Source: Paractinoplanes pyxinae (GTDB taxonomy: Bacteria > Actinomycetota > Actinomycetes > Mycobacteriales > Micromonosporaceae). From it: 64,000 bases of DNA. The first letter of the stretch is position 1; the number at the start of each line of letters is the position of its first letter. The stretch is taken from the NCBI RefSeq assembly GCF_026626335.1, contig NZ_JAPNTZ010000002.1:62001-126000 (forward strand), given 5' to 3'. The position numbers were made by a program, and so were the translations under genes. Below the pieces are notes generated by a model, which was not told where the DNA came from, made no database searches, and saw nothing but the letters and a program-made list of their open reading frames with translations. Positions 48,927 through 58,740 of the stretch are shown here, piece by piece.

Positions 48927-49130
48927 TTCCGATCCCCACTTCACCTCCGCTTGACGCCTTTCGCTACGGTCGGCGACGTCATGGAAGAGTAATCGGCCGC
49001 TCACGGGCCGCCCCCCGCCGCTTGTGGACAGGGGTTAGCCTGGTGGCCGACGTCGATATGTCGAGGACGGTGCTCACCGTCCGTCCACAACGGATCGCGA
49101 CATGATCGGCGACCCGAACGAGGAAGCGGG

Positions 49131-49460
49131 GTGACATCCGGGGTGGCCGGAACGCAAGCTGAATCCCAGGTGATGGCGAGTACCGCCGTCAAGTTCGACC
49201 AGGTCAACGAGCAGCTGCAGACGATGCTGTCCACGCTCATGTCCGAGCTGTCCACGCTCAGTGGCACGTGGAAGGGTCTTGGCGCCGCGGCGTTCGAGCA
49301 GGTCAAGGTCCAGTACGAGCAAGACCTGAAGAAGCTCAACTCGGCTCTCGCAGTGACTGCTGAGTCGATCAAGCAGTCCGGCACCAGTTACGACGCGACC
49401 GACACCGAGGCGGCCAGCCGGGTGTCCAGCACCGGCGGCAACTTCTCGCTGCCGCTCTGA
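49131..49460 (+). CDS. WXG100 family type VII secretion target (first of pair)
   Basis: 109 residues, no signal peptide. The helical hairpin turn is W47-K-G49 (LSGTWKGLGAAAFEQVKVQY), and the C-terminal secretion signal YDATD (YxxxD) follows the second helix. Such proteins form heterodimers and leave through the ESX machine. It lies 18 bases before a second WXG100 gene and is divergent from eccE. GTG start with GAGGAAG upstream. Confidence 0.92.
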   Translation: MTSGVAGTQAESQVMASTAVKFDQVNEQLQTMLSTLMSELSTLSGTWKGLGAAAFEQVKVQYEQDLKKLNSALAVTAESIKQSGTSYDATDTEAASRVSSTGGNFSLPL

Positions 49461-49478
49461 CCCGGGGGAGAACCAGAC

Positions 49479-49775
49479 ATGCCCAACGACGGAGTGCTCC
49501 TCGTCAATTTCGCTGCTCTGCAGCAGGCGGGCTCCGACATCCAGAAGGCGATCAACACGCTGCGCTCGCAGCTCGACCAGCTCGAGCGTGACGCCGCCCC
49601 GCTGGTCGCCACCTGGGACGGCGAGGCTCAGCAGGCCTACCAGCAGCGCCAGGCGACCTGGCGCGCGGCCTCGGAGAACCTGACGAACATCCTGCAGAAC
49701 ATCCACGGCGCCGTCGGCCAGTCCGTCGACGACTACGTCAGCACCGAGAAGCAGGCGACCGCCCGCTTCCAGTGA
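49479..49775 (+). CDS. WXG100 family type VII secretion target (second of pair)
   Basis: 98 residues. W46-D-G48 (LVATWDGEAQQAYQQRQATW) forms the hairpin turn and YVSTE (YxxxE) near the C-terminus is the secretion signal. Likely partner of the preceding protein, like EsxA/EsxB. ATG with GGGGGAG 8 bases upstream. A strong terminator follows, so this pair forms a two-gene unit. Confidence 0.93.
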   Translation: MPNDGVLLVNFAALQQAGSDIQKAINTLRSQLDQLERDAAPLVATWDGEAQQAYQQRQATWRAASENLTNILQNIHGAVGQSVDDYVSTEKQATARFQ

Positions 49776-50135
49776 GCCGCACCGACGGCCGGACCAGTCC
49801 TTCAGGGCTGTGCCGGCCGTTTTCCTTTCCGTTTCCTCTCCCGTTTCCTTTCCGGGCGGGTGACCGATTCACCCTCCGTCCCTTTGGTCCGTTGTTGCGA
49901 AGCTTGTTGTCCCTCGAACGCGTACTGGCCCGAGTGGCCGATATCGCTACGATCGGTTGTTGTTTGATCGCTTCGCGCGACCGAAAAAGGCGTTCCTGAG
50001 CGCTTCGGGGCGCGTACGGAGGGCCTCTTACACACCGTTCGCACGTCTGCCTACCGCCGCCCATTGTGATCGCGGGCTGACCTTGTAGGTTGTACGCGTT
50101 GAGATGGGCTCGTCGCGCGGTGGGGAGAGGTGGAC
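49776..50135 (+). other. 360-base intergenic: terminator, pyrimidine tract and promoter
   Basis: ACGGCCGG (49785-49792) and CCGGCCGT (49813-49820) form a stem, with an inner AGTCC-TTCA-GGGCT stem, ending in TTTT: a classic intrinsic terminator for the WXG100 pair. It runs into a pyrimidine tract of repeated TTTCC units to about 49852, then GGGTGA-CCGA-TTCACCC (inverted repeat). Near the right end, TTGTGA (50064-50069) and TAGGTT (50086-50091), 16 bases apart, are a plausible promoter for the SseB-like gene. No coding signal was found. Confidence 0.6.
49785..49823 (+). terminator. Intrinsic terminator with T-run after the WXG100 pair
   Basis: 8-bp perfect outer stem (49785-49792 / 49813-49820) with a nested 5-bp stem and a TTTT run at 49820-49823. 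It starts 9 bases after the stop codon of the second WXG100 gene. Confidence 0.88.
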
Positions 50136-53100
50136 GTGTCCGAGTGGGAGCCGGCTACGGACGCCGAGGTCGCTATGCGCGATGCGTTGCGCACCGACGA
50201 CCAGGAGTCCTACTTCCGCATTCTTTCTGGCGTTGACCTGCTCTTACCGGTCTCGGCCGACGCGCTGGCCGGGCTGGCCCCGCTCGGCTGGGGCACCTGG
50301 AGCACCGGCGGCCGCACTCACGTGCTGGCCTTCACGTCGACGGCGGCATTGCAATCGTGCCTGGCCGACTACACCGGTTCCGCTCGGCGGGTTCCGTACG
50401 CCGAGCTGGCCAACACCTGGCCCAATCTCGAGTGGTGGCTGGCGGTCAACCCCGGCCTGCCGATCGAGGGATATCTGCCCGCCTGGTTCGTGGCCCAGCT
50501 GTCCCGCGGCGACCTGAGGCTGCCCACCCGCGGCCCCGGCCGGGCCGAGTCGAAGACGGGCAACAACAAGCTCCAGGATCTGCAGGCGGCCGCGATGGCC
50601 GCCAACGCCGCGGCCGTCAACCAGGAAGAGGCCGGGCGTCCCGGCGGCCCGACCCACGAGGACACGCCGCTCACGGCGGCCACCGGCTCCTATCCGCAAT
50701 ACCCGTCGGGAACGTACGGCCAGCCGGCGCCCGCCGCCTACGGCCGACCGGCCTCGGCCGCGCCCGCCGGCTACGGCCAGCCGTCTCAGCCTCCGGCCAC
50801 GTCCGTGCCCGCCGCGTACGGCCAGCCGTCTCAGCCTCCGGCTCCGGCTTCGCCCGCGCCGGGCCCGTACGGTCAGCCTTCAGTACCGGTCGCGCCCGGG
50901 TACGGCCAGCCGGCTCAGCCTTCGGCTCCGGTCGCGCCCGGGTACAGCCAGCCCGCCGCACCCGCGGCTTACGGCCAGGCCGCGGCCAACACGTACGGCG
51001 GCGCCTACGCCCAGCAGGCCGGTCAGCCGCCGTCCGACACGCTTCCCGAGCGCGCCCCTGCCGGCGACAACTCGCCCGCGGCGACCGGCGGCCTGCCCAC
51101 CCGCATGCCGTCCAGCCCCGACGGCCTGCCTGCCCGGACGCCGTCCGGCCCGGACGCCTTGCCGTCGCGATCGCCGTCCGGCCCCGGTGGTCTGCCGACT
51201 CGTACGCCGTCGGCCGCGGACGCCCTGCCCACCCGTACGCCGTCGGCCGCGGATGCCCTGCCGACTCGTACGCCGTCGGCCACTGACGCGCTTCCCGCCC
51301 GCACACCCTCGATCGCGGACGCCTTGCCGTCGCGGTCGCCATCTGGTCCCGGTGGTCTGCCGACTCGTACGCCGTCGGCCGCGGATGCCCTGCCGCCCCG
51401 CACGCCGTCGGCTACGGACGCCCTGCCGACCCGCACGCCGTCGGCCTTCGGCCAGCCCGCGGCGAACGCCCAGGCCAGTGCCCCACCGGCGAGCGCACCC
51501 CCGGCGACCGACCGCCCCGCGAGCGCCCCGCCCGCAACCTACGGCCGCCCCGCCGGCGCGCCGCCGGCGTACGGCCAGCCCGCCAGCTCGCCGGCCGCGT
51601 ACGGCCAGCCCGCGAGCGCACCTCCGGCGTACGGTCAGCCCTCCGGCGGTCAGCCCAACAGCGCTCCGCCTGCTTACGGGCGTCCCGCGAGCGCACCGCC
51701 CGCGTACGGCCAGCCCACCAGCCCGGCTGCGCCCGCTCAGTCCCCGGCGCCGTCCGGCCCCGGTGGCTTGCCGGTCCGCACGCCCGGCTCGGTCATGCCC
51801 AACGGCGTGCCGAACGGCCTTCCGGTTCGCACCCCGGGCGCCACGCCGTCCTCCGGCCCGGCCTCGCCGGTCGCACCGACGACGCCCCCCGCTTACCAGC
51901 AGCCGACGTTGCCCACCGCCTACCAGCAGCCGACGTCGCCGGCCGCGGTGCCGCCGGCCTACCAGCCTCCGCCCGTGCCGCCGGTGTCGTCCGCGCCGCC
52001 CATGAGCGCGCGCCCGCCGGCCGGTCCCGGCGATGACCCGCGCGGTGCCCTGCAGAACCCGAGCGGCCCGCTGCCGGTCCGCACCCCCATGGCGCAGACC
52101 CCGCCGGTGCCCGAGCACATCACGCCGCACAACCCCGAAGAGACCCCGTTCAACCCGAACTGGTCGGGCACGAGCGGCGCCCCGTCCGGCGCGCTGGGCG
52201 ACCTGCCCCGCCGCCAGCCCACTGAAGGCGCGCTGGGCGATGTACCTCGCCGCCAGCCCACCGAGGGCGCGATGGGCGATGCACCCGGCCGCGAGGGCAG
52301 GATGGGTGACCTGCCCCGTCGCCAGCCGACCGACGGCGGCATGGGCGATGCACCCCGCCAGCCCACCGAGGGCCGGATGGGTGACCTGCCTCGTCGCCAG
52401 CCCATCGAGGGCGCGCCGGGCGACCTGCCCCGCCGTGAGCCCACCGAGGGCCGCCCGGCGGGCTTCCCGCAGGGTCCGGCCTCCCCGCAGGCCGCCGCGG
52501 CCCAGCGCACGCCGCCGGCCATGATGCCGCCCATCTCGGCGCCTCCGGCCCCGGCTTCGCCCTCACCGGCCATGCCGGCCGAGCCCAGCCCCGGTTTCGG
52601 CACGCCCCTGCCGCGCCGCCAGGCCACTCCGCCGTCGGAGCGCCCCGGTCTCACGTCGTTCCCGGCCTTCCAGACCCGGTCCGACGCCCCGCAGCAGCCG
52701 GTGGCCCCGCCGGTGATCCCGGGTTCGCCCGGCAGCGACCGCCCGGCCCGCCTGGGCGCTCAGGCCGCGTTCGAGCCGGCCCCGCCGGCCGAGAACCGGG
52801 CCGAGAGCCGAGCCGAGTCGTTCGTCCCGGCCAACGACGTCGAGCGGGACCTGTTCGAGGCAGCCGGCGGGCACAGCACCGACGCTTATCTCTCCACCCT
52901 GCTGCTCGCGACCGTCCTCGTCCCGGTGGCCAACCACTCGCGCCCGGGCAGCTCGCCCGGCGAGTCGGGCTTCGCCTTCCGCACCGAGCAGGTCGACGGC
53001 GAGACCTTCCTGATCGTCTTCACGAGCAAGGACAGGCTGGCCGAGCACTACTCGGAGCCGACCCGCACGGTCGGTGTCCGGTTCTACGAGCTGATCCGCA

Positions 53101-53771
53101 ACTGGCCCGACCCGGCCTGGTCGTTCGCGGTCAACCCGGACGGCCCGATCGGCGCCAAGTACCCCGGCCCGCAGGTCATCGCCCTGGCCAGCTGGGCTGC
53201 CGAGTCCGGCCTGGGCGGCGACCAGGACGGCCCGCTCGAGGACGCCGACCCGGTGCCCGCGCCCGAGCCGGCCAGCGACGACGCGCAGCACGCCACGGTC
53301 ATGCAGAAGACGCTGCCGCCCGAGCAGGTCGACTACTACCTCGAGCGCGGATACGACCGGGTGGCCGGCTTCGTGCACCGCGCGACCGAGGTGGAACATC
53401 TGCGTACGCCCGCGGAACTTCTCGGCGCGCTGGGCCTGAGCTACGACGGTTCGCCGCATCAGACGGACGCCAAAGAGGCGTACGTGCTGCGCTGGCCGGC
53501 CTACCGCCCGAGCCTCTACCGCATCCCCTACGGCGGTCAGAACGAGCAGGCTCTGCGCGCGATGGACGGCTGGGTGATCGAGCGGGCGCCGTTCCGTGGC
53601 AACGGTTTCGCGCCCGGCGAGGGTCGTGACGTCATCGCCGAGTTCAAGGTGGACAGTGTCCGCCTGCCGCACGGCGCGCAGTTGTGGCGGATCGACGCGG
53701 ACGGCGCCGAGCGCATGGTCGCCATCTTCGACAACGACGGTCCGATCTGGCGCCGGGTGGGTGAGCAGTGA
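50136..53771 (+). CDS. 1,211-residue protein: SseB-like domain, repeat-rich Pro/Ala region, second SseB-like domain and unknown C-terminal domain
   Basis: Residues about 1-130 and 895-1035 are two related SseB-like domains; both contain a W-P-x3-W-x2-AVNP-x2-PI core (WPNLEWWLAVNPGLPI and WPDPAWSFAVNPDGPI). Between them lie about 750 low-complexity residues with three repeat families: YGQPA/YGRPA, 11-residue DALPTRTPSAA, and about 13-residue GDLPRRQPTEGRM. The last 160 residues (YLERGYDRVAGFVHR to DNDGPIWRRV) form a domain I cannot name. No signal peptide or membrane segment. GTG at 50136 has GGGAGAGG 5 bases upstream. Beside WXG100/eccE genes; possibly an ESX cytosolic partner or substrate. 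Confidence 0.82.
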   Translation: MSEWEPATDAEVAMRDALRTDDQESYFRILSGVDLLLPVSADALAGLAPLGWGTWSTGGRTHVLAFTSTAALQSCLADYTGSARRVPYAELANTWPNLEWWLAVNPGLPIEGYLPAWFVAQLSRGDLRLPTRGPGRAESKTGNNKLQDLQAAAMAANAAAVNQEEAGRPGGPTHEDTPLTAATGSYPQYPSGTYGQPAPAAYGRPASAAPAGYGQPSQPPATSVPAAYGQPSQPPAPASPAPGPYGQPSVPVAPGYGQPAQPSAPVAPGYSQPAAPAAYGQAAANTYGGAYAQQAGQPPSDTLPERAPAGDNSPAATGGLPTRMPSSPDGLPARTPSGPDALPSRSPSGPGGLPTRTPSAADALPTRTPSAADALPTRTPSATDALPARTPSIADALPSRSPSGPGGLPTRTPSAADALPPRTPSATDALPTRTPSAFGQPAANAQASAPPASAPPATDRPASAPPATYGRPAGAPPAYGQPASSPAAYGQPASAPPAYGQPSGGQPNSAPPAYGRPASAPPAYGQPTSPAAPAQSPAPSGPGGLPVRTPGSVMPNGVPNGLPVRTPGATPSSGPASPVAPTTPPAYQQPTLPTAYQQPTSPAAVPPAYQPPPVPPVSSAPPMSARPPAGPGDDPRGALQNPSGPLPVRTPMAQTPPVPEHITPHNPEETPFNPNWSGTSGAPSGALGDLPRRQPTEGALGDVPRRQPTEGAMGDAPGREGRMGDLPRRQPTDGGMGDAPRQPTEGRMGDLPRRQPIEGAPGDLPRREPTEGRPAGFPQGPASPQAAAAQRTPPAMMPPISAPPAPASPSPAMPAEPSPGFGTPLPRRQATPPSERPGLTSFPAFQTRSDAPQQPVAPPVIPGSPGSDRPARLGAQAAFEPAPPAENRAESRAESFVPANDVERDLFEAAGGHSTDAYLSTLLLATVLVPVANHSRPGSSPGESGFAFRTEQVDGETFLIVFTSKDRLAEHYSEPTRTVGVRFYELIRNWPDPAWSFAVNPDGPIGAKYPGPQVIALASWAAESGLGGDQDGPLEDADPVPAPEPASDDAQHATVMQKTLPPEQVDYYLERGYDRVAGFVHRATEVEHLRTPAELLGALGLSYDGSPHQTDAKEAYVLRWPAYRPSLYRIPYGGQNEQALRAMDGWVIERAPFRGNGFAPGEGRDVIAEFKVDSVRLPHGAQLWRIDADGAERMVAIFDNDGPIWRRVGEQ
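51088..51445 (+). repeat. Protein-coding tandem repeat: about eleven copies of an 11-residue (33-bp) unit
   Basis: The unit reads DALPTRTPSAA with variants (GGLPTRMPSSP, DALPSRSPSGP, DALPARTPSIA). One longer block (DALPSRSPSGPGGLPTRT, 18 residues) occurs twice about 55 residues apart, showing duplication of several units at once. All lie in frame in the SseB-like gene. Confidence 0.88.
52191..52460 (+). repeat. Protein-coding repeat: seven imperfect GDLPRRQPTEG(R/A)(M/L) units
   Basis: GDLPRRQPTEG, GDVPRRQPTEG, GDAPGREGRM, GDLPRRQPTDG, GDAPRQPTEG, GDLPRRQPIEG and GDLPRREPTEG follow one another. The units are Arg/Pro-rich and basic, unlike the neutral 11-residue repeats further upstream, so this segment may bind acidic partners. 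Confidence 0.85.
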
Positions 53772-54133
53772 TGCGGGACGGCTACGTGGTGGCCTGGCAG
53801 GGGCGTGAGTACGACGCCTCGCCCGACGGCGACAACGTCCGGATCTACCGCGCCGACCCGGCCGACGGCTTCGACGAGGTTCGTCCCGGCCGTCACGTGC
53901 GGGTGCTCACGCCCGAGGAGTACGACGAGCTTATTTACGTACGCACGACGTGCACCTGGCGTGGGGCGCCGTTCATCGTGCTGGCCGAGGCGAACTCATG
54001 GCTGCGCGTCGAGTACGCGGGTGGGCGGGCGCCGATCGCCCGGCAGCTCGGCCTGGAAGAGTTCGACTTCGGCGTCTACCAGGGCTGGGCGCCGCTGCAC
54101 GAGGTGTCCGACCTGAGCGAACAGCGCATCTAG
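53771..54133 (+). CDS. Conserved hypothetical protein coupled to the SseB-like gene
   Basis: 120 residues. Opens MRDGYVVAWQGREYDASPDG and has two beta-rich halves (EEYDELIYVRTTCTWRGAPF, then ANSWLRVEYAGGRAPIARQL). No family recognised. Its ATG overlaps the SseB-like stop by one base (TGATG), so the two proteins are probably made in fixed ratio and may bind each other, as chaperone or immunity-type partners do; this is inference. The 3' end overlaps the convergent hydrolase gene by 4 bases. Confidence 0.75.
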   Translation: MRDGYVVAWQGREYDASPDGDNVRIYRADPADGFDEVRPGRHVRVLTPEEYDELIYVRTTCTWRGAPFIVLAEANSWLRVEYAGGRAPIARQLGLEEFDFGVYQGWAPLHEVSDLSEQRI

Positions 54134-55053
54134 TTGGTCTTGAGCCAGCGCAGAACTTCACCGGTGACCACGTCGGTGGCCTCCTGGTGCAGGAAGTGGC
54201 CGGCCTCGGGGATCAGGCGCCACTCGTACGGCGCGAGCACGTAACGTCCCGAGCCCTGGGCCGTGCGCGGCAGCGTGGCGGTGTCGAATTCGCCGTGCAG
54301 TTGCAGGGTCGGCGTCACGAGCGGGCGCTGCATGAGCTTCACGAAGCGGTAGCCCTGCAGCCGGACGGCACTGCGGAACACCCAGCGGTACGCCTCGAGC
54401 GCGCAGAACGCCGCCTGCTGGATCTGCATGGCTTCGCGGCACCGGGCCACGTAGTCGGCGAATTCGGGTGTCTCTCTCCACTGTGGACTGGTCCAGCGGG
54501 TCATCAGTTCGCCCACCATCGCCGCGTCGTCGCGGGTGAGCACGTGTTCGTAGCGCGGGACCTGAAACCGCAGCGCGCTGGAGGAGGCCGCGAACTGGCC
54601 GCGCGGGTCGGCGAAGAGCGCCGCCCGCAGACGCAGCGGATGGGCCGCGCCCAGCACGACGAGCCGGTTGACCAGTTTCGGGTGGAACGCGGCGGCGGCC
54701 CAGCCGATCATGCCGCCCGCACCGGCGCCGACGATCGTCGCGTTCCGTTCGCCGAGCGCCCGGATCAGCCCCGTCACGTCGGCCGCCATGGTGTAGCCGT
54801 CGTAGCCGCGGGGTGGCTTGTCGCTCGCGCCGTAGCCGCGCAGGTCTATCGCGACGGCGCGGAAGCCCGCGTCGGCGATGCGGGGCAGGATGTCGTGCCA
54901 GGCCCACCAGAACTCGGGGAAGCCGTGCAGGAACAGCACGAGCGGCCCGGTGCCGGCCTCGACGACGTGGAAGCGGCTGCCGTTGGCGCCGACGAAGCGA
55001 TGGGTCCACGGCCCGTCCACCAGCACGCACGACTCGTCAACCCGACCGCCCAT
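54130..55053 (-). CDS. Alpha/beta hydrolase (epoxide-hydrolase-like) lacking the nucleophile
   Basis: 307 residues. LVLFLHGFPEFWWAWHDILP (oxyanion HGFPxF) and AIDLRGYGASDKPPRGYDGY place it with epoxide hydrolases; the Asp (HGEFDTATLP) and His (EAGHFLHQEA) of the triad remain. The nucleophile elbow, normally G-H-D-W-G-G or G-x-S-x-G, reads G109-A-G111-A-G113-G, so the nucleophile position is Gly111. Location beside acs recalls the mycobacterial ephE region. It may be a binding protein or pseudoenzyme. ATG at 55053 with TACGCT ending 7 bases upstream; the longer 497-codon frame is a shadow. Confidence 0.85.
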   Translation of the reverse strand: MGGRVDESCVLVDGPWTHRFVGANGSRFHVVEAGTGPLVLFLHGFPEFWWAWHDILPRIADAGFRAVAIDLRGYGASDKPPRGYDGYTMAADVTGLIRALGERNATIVGAGAGGMIGWAAAAFHPKLVNRLVVLGAAHPLRLRAALFADPRGQFAASSSALRFQVPRYEHVLTRDDAAMVGELMTRWTSPQWRETPEFADYVARCREAMQIQQAAFCALEAYRWVFRSAVRLQGYRFVKLMQRPLVTPTLQLHGEFDTATLPRTAQGSGRYVLAPYEWRLIPEAGHFLHQEATDVVTGEVLRWLKTN

Positions 55054-55100
55054 GACCACCAGCGTAGGCGCTGGGGGCGAACGGGACGGAGTGCGCCTGG

Positions 55101-55613
55101 TTACTTCGGATTGATGAGGGCGCGGACGAGGGTCGCGGGCTTGCCGCTGCCGCAGTCGACCGGCGTCTTGCCGGGCGTGATCCGGACCCGGACCTTGTCG
55201 CCCTTGTCCATCGGCACGGCCTTTTTCGAGTACGCGGCCCAGGTCTCGCCGTCGGCCGTCTTCAGGCCGTAGCAGGACCCGCCGGCCCTGGTGACCGTCG
55301 CGTTCACCCAGCCCACACGCATGGCGCCGACGTCGGGGAAGTCGTGCCCGGCTGGGCGGCTGGGCTTGGCCGTGGAGTCGGCGGTGCCCGGTTGCGCCGC
55401 CTGGCCACCCGGCGCGGCCGCATCCGGCGCCGACCCGAGCGGAGCAGCGGGACCGGACGCACCCGGCGCGGGGACCGAGCCGCCGACCGAACCGTCGGCC
55501 GAGACCGGCGCCGGCGCGCTCGCGGCAGGCTTGTCGTCGTCGCTCGAACAGCCGCCGGCCAGCAGCAACGCCAGTGACAGCGCGCCCGCCGTCACCGCGA
55601 TGGACCTGAGCAT
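55101..55613 (-). CDS. Small secreted lipoprotein
   Basis: 170 residues. Signal peptide with lipobox LLLAGGC; the Cys near residue 22 should carry the lipid. A Pro/Ala/Ser linker (PAASAPAPVSADGSVGGSVP) leads to a C-terminal domain of about 75 residues with two cysteines (GGSCYGLK, PVDCGSGK). Function unknown. ATG at 55613 has GGGGG 9 bases upstream; an ATG 6 bases earlier is possible. Downstream is the hydrolase gene, 47 bases away. Confidence 0.82.
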   Translation of the reverse strand: MLRSIAVTAGALSLALLLAGGCSSDDDKPAASAPAPVSADGSVGGSVPAPGASGPAAPLGSAPDAAAPGGQAAQPGTADSTAKPSRPAGHDFPDVGAMRVGWVNATVTRAGGSCYGLKTADGETWAAYSKKAVPMDKGDKVRVRITPGKTPVDCGSGKPATLVRALINPK

Positions 55614-55696
55614 GACCATGCACCCCCGTGACCGAACCTCGCGGTCGGGCGGGACCGCGGCGCCAAAGCGTAACGGTTTCAGGTCTTCCGTGGGGA

Positions 55697-55729
55697 GCGG
55701 CGTCTCTTCCGCCGGGGAAGAGACGCCGC
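55697..55729 (-). terminator. 14-bp stem-loop terminator of acs
   Basis: GCGGCGTCTCTTCC (55697-55710) pairs perfectly with GGAAGAGACGCCGC (55716-55729) around GCCGG. It lies 11 bases downstream of the acs stop (minus strand). Confidence 0.85.
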
Positions 55730-55740
55730 CGCAGGCCGGA

Positions 55741-57726
<1,986 letters not shown>

Positions 57727-57779
57727 GAGGGCGGCTCCTCTTTCACTGCTGACCGGGCATCTTCGTTGCACACTAGTTC

Positions 57780-57811
57780 CGCCGGTGGGTACCGGCGACA
57801 CCTGTGGATAA
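57780..57811. promoter_or_regulatory. Hairpin and DnaA-box-like 11-mer in the acs upstream region
   Basis: CGCCGGT-GGGT-ACCGGCG (57780-57797) is a perfect 7-bp hairpin, followed by CCTGTGGATAA (57801-57811), the same 11-mer seen at 48898 and 61186. Both lie 54-85 bases upstream of acs. Confidence 0.5.
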
Positions 57812-57940
57812 CTGCGCGCCAGATGGCGTCGTGGTCGCGCCGGATGACCAACAGGTGCTTGTTCCTGCGCGAATCTTGCCAGTTGTGAGCCTCTTTGCGC
57901 ACCCCATGTTTCGTCCGATTTACCGGCTACGGTATTCGGC

Positions 57941-58672
57941 GTGGATCCGCTAGCTCCTCTTCTCGACCTTGCCGACGTCGCGCCCGCACTCTCCGAGGCG
58001 CGCGACCGGGTGGACGCCGCGATGCGGCACCGCGCTTTGCGCCGGCACGGTGGCCAGGTCGCGGCTGAGGCGAGTCTGCGGGCGGCCGTGGCGAGCGCTG
58101 CTCTCGAGGGCAATGTCCACGAGCTTGACGACGTACGGGGTGGGACCGTCACCGATCCGGTCGTGCAGGGCGCCTTGCGGGTCGCCGAGGGCGTCGGCGG
58201 GCTGGTCGACCTCTGGCCCCGCGCACCCCGGCAGGTGCTGGCGAAGCTGCACGTCCTGGCCGCGCGCGGGGTGGTGCCGCCGGCCGACCTGGGCCGGCTC
58301 ACCGGGGGTGCGGAGCGTGTCGACATGCTCGCCGGCCTGGTGGCGGGCAACGACCGTACGCCGCCGCTGCTGCTCGCCGCGGTCGTGCACGCCGAGCTCA
58401 TCACGCTACGGCCGTTCGCCGGCCCGGCCGGGGTCGTCGCCCGCGCCGCCGCGCGCCTCACTATAATCAGCCGCGGCCTTGATCCACGCGGTTTGGTCGC
58501 GGTCGAGGTCGGGCATCAGGCCCGCGAGCCGGAGTACGTGGGATCGGCCGGCGCCTATGCCACCGGCACGCCCGACGGGGTCCGCTCGTGGCTGCGTCAC
58601 TACGCCGCCGCGGTGACGGTGGCCGCCGACGAGATCACCAAGATCGGCGACGAGGTGCTGGCGACGGTATGA
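57941..58672 (+). CDS. Degenerate Fic-like protein
   Basis: 243 residues. Residues 50-60 ([11 protein letters not shown]) match the Fic inhibitory motif S/T-x3-E-G/N. The catalytic loop, normally HPFx(D/E)GNGRxxR, reads R157[11 protein letters not shown]168: the Pro-Phe, one Gly and the last Arg remain but the catalytic His, acid, Asn and first Arg are gone. So it probably cannot AMPylate. It often appears beside acs in actinomycetes in my recollection; its role is unknown. GTG with TACGGT ending 7 bases upstream. Confidence 0.72.
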   Translation: MDPLAPLLDLADVAPALSEARDRVDAAMRHRALRRHGGQVAAEASLRAAVASAALEGNVHELDDVRGGTVTDPVVQGALRVAEGVGGLVDLWPRAPRQVLAKLHVLAARGVVPPADLGRLTGGAERVDMLAGLVAGNDRTPPLLLAAVVHAELITLRPFAGPAGVVARAAARLTIISRGLDPRGLVAVEVGHQAREPEYVGSAGAYATGTPDGVRSWLRHYAAAVTVAADEITKIGDEVLATV

Positions 58673-58740
58673 CCAGCCGTCGTACTGTGCGTATGTGCGA
58701 ACAGCACACGTCGTGACCAGGAGTTTCTACACTTCCAGAC

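Noticed and set aside
48898..49089. Origin of replication suggested by four DnaA-box-like sites
   Set aside because: No dnaA, dnaN, rpmH or other origin genes nearby and too few boxes; kept as a regulatory motif instead.
50104..50517. 137-codon frame starting ATGGGCTCGTCGCG before the SseB-like gene
   Set aside because: It is out of frame with the long SseB-like protein, whose conserved W-P-x3-W core and ribosome-binding site support the GTG at 50136.
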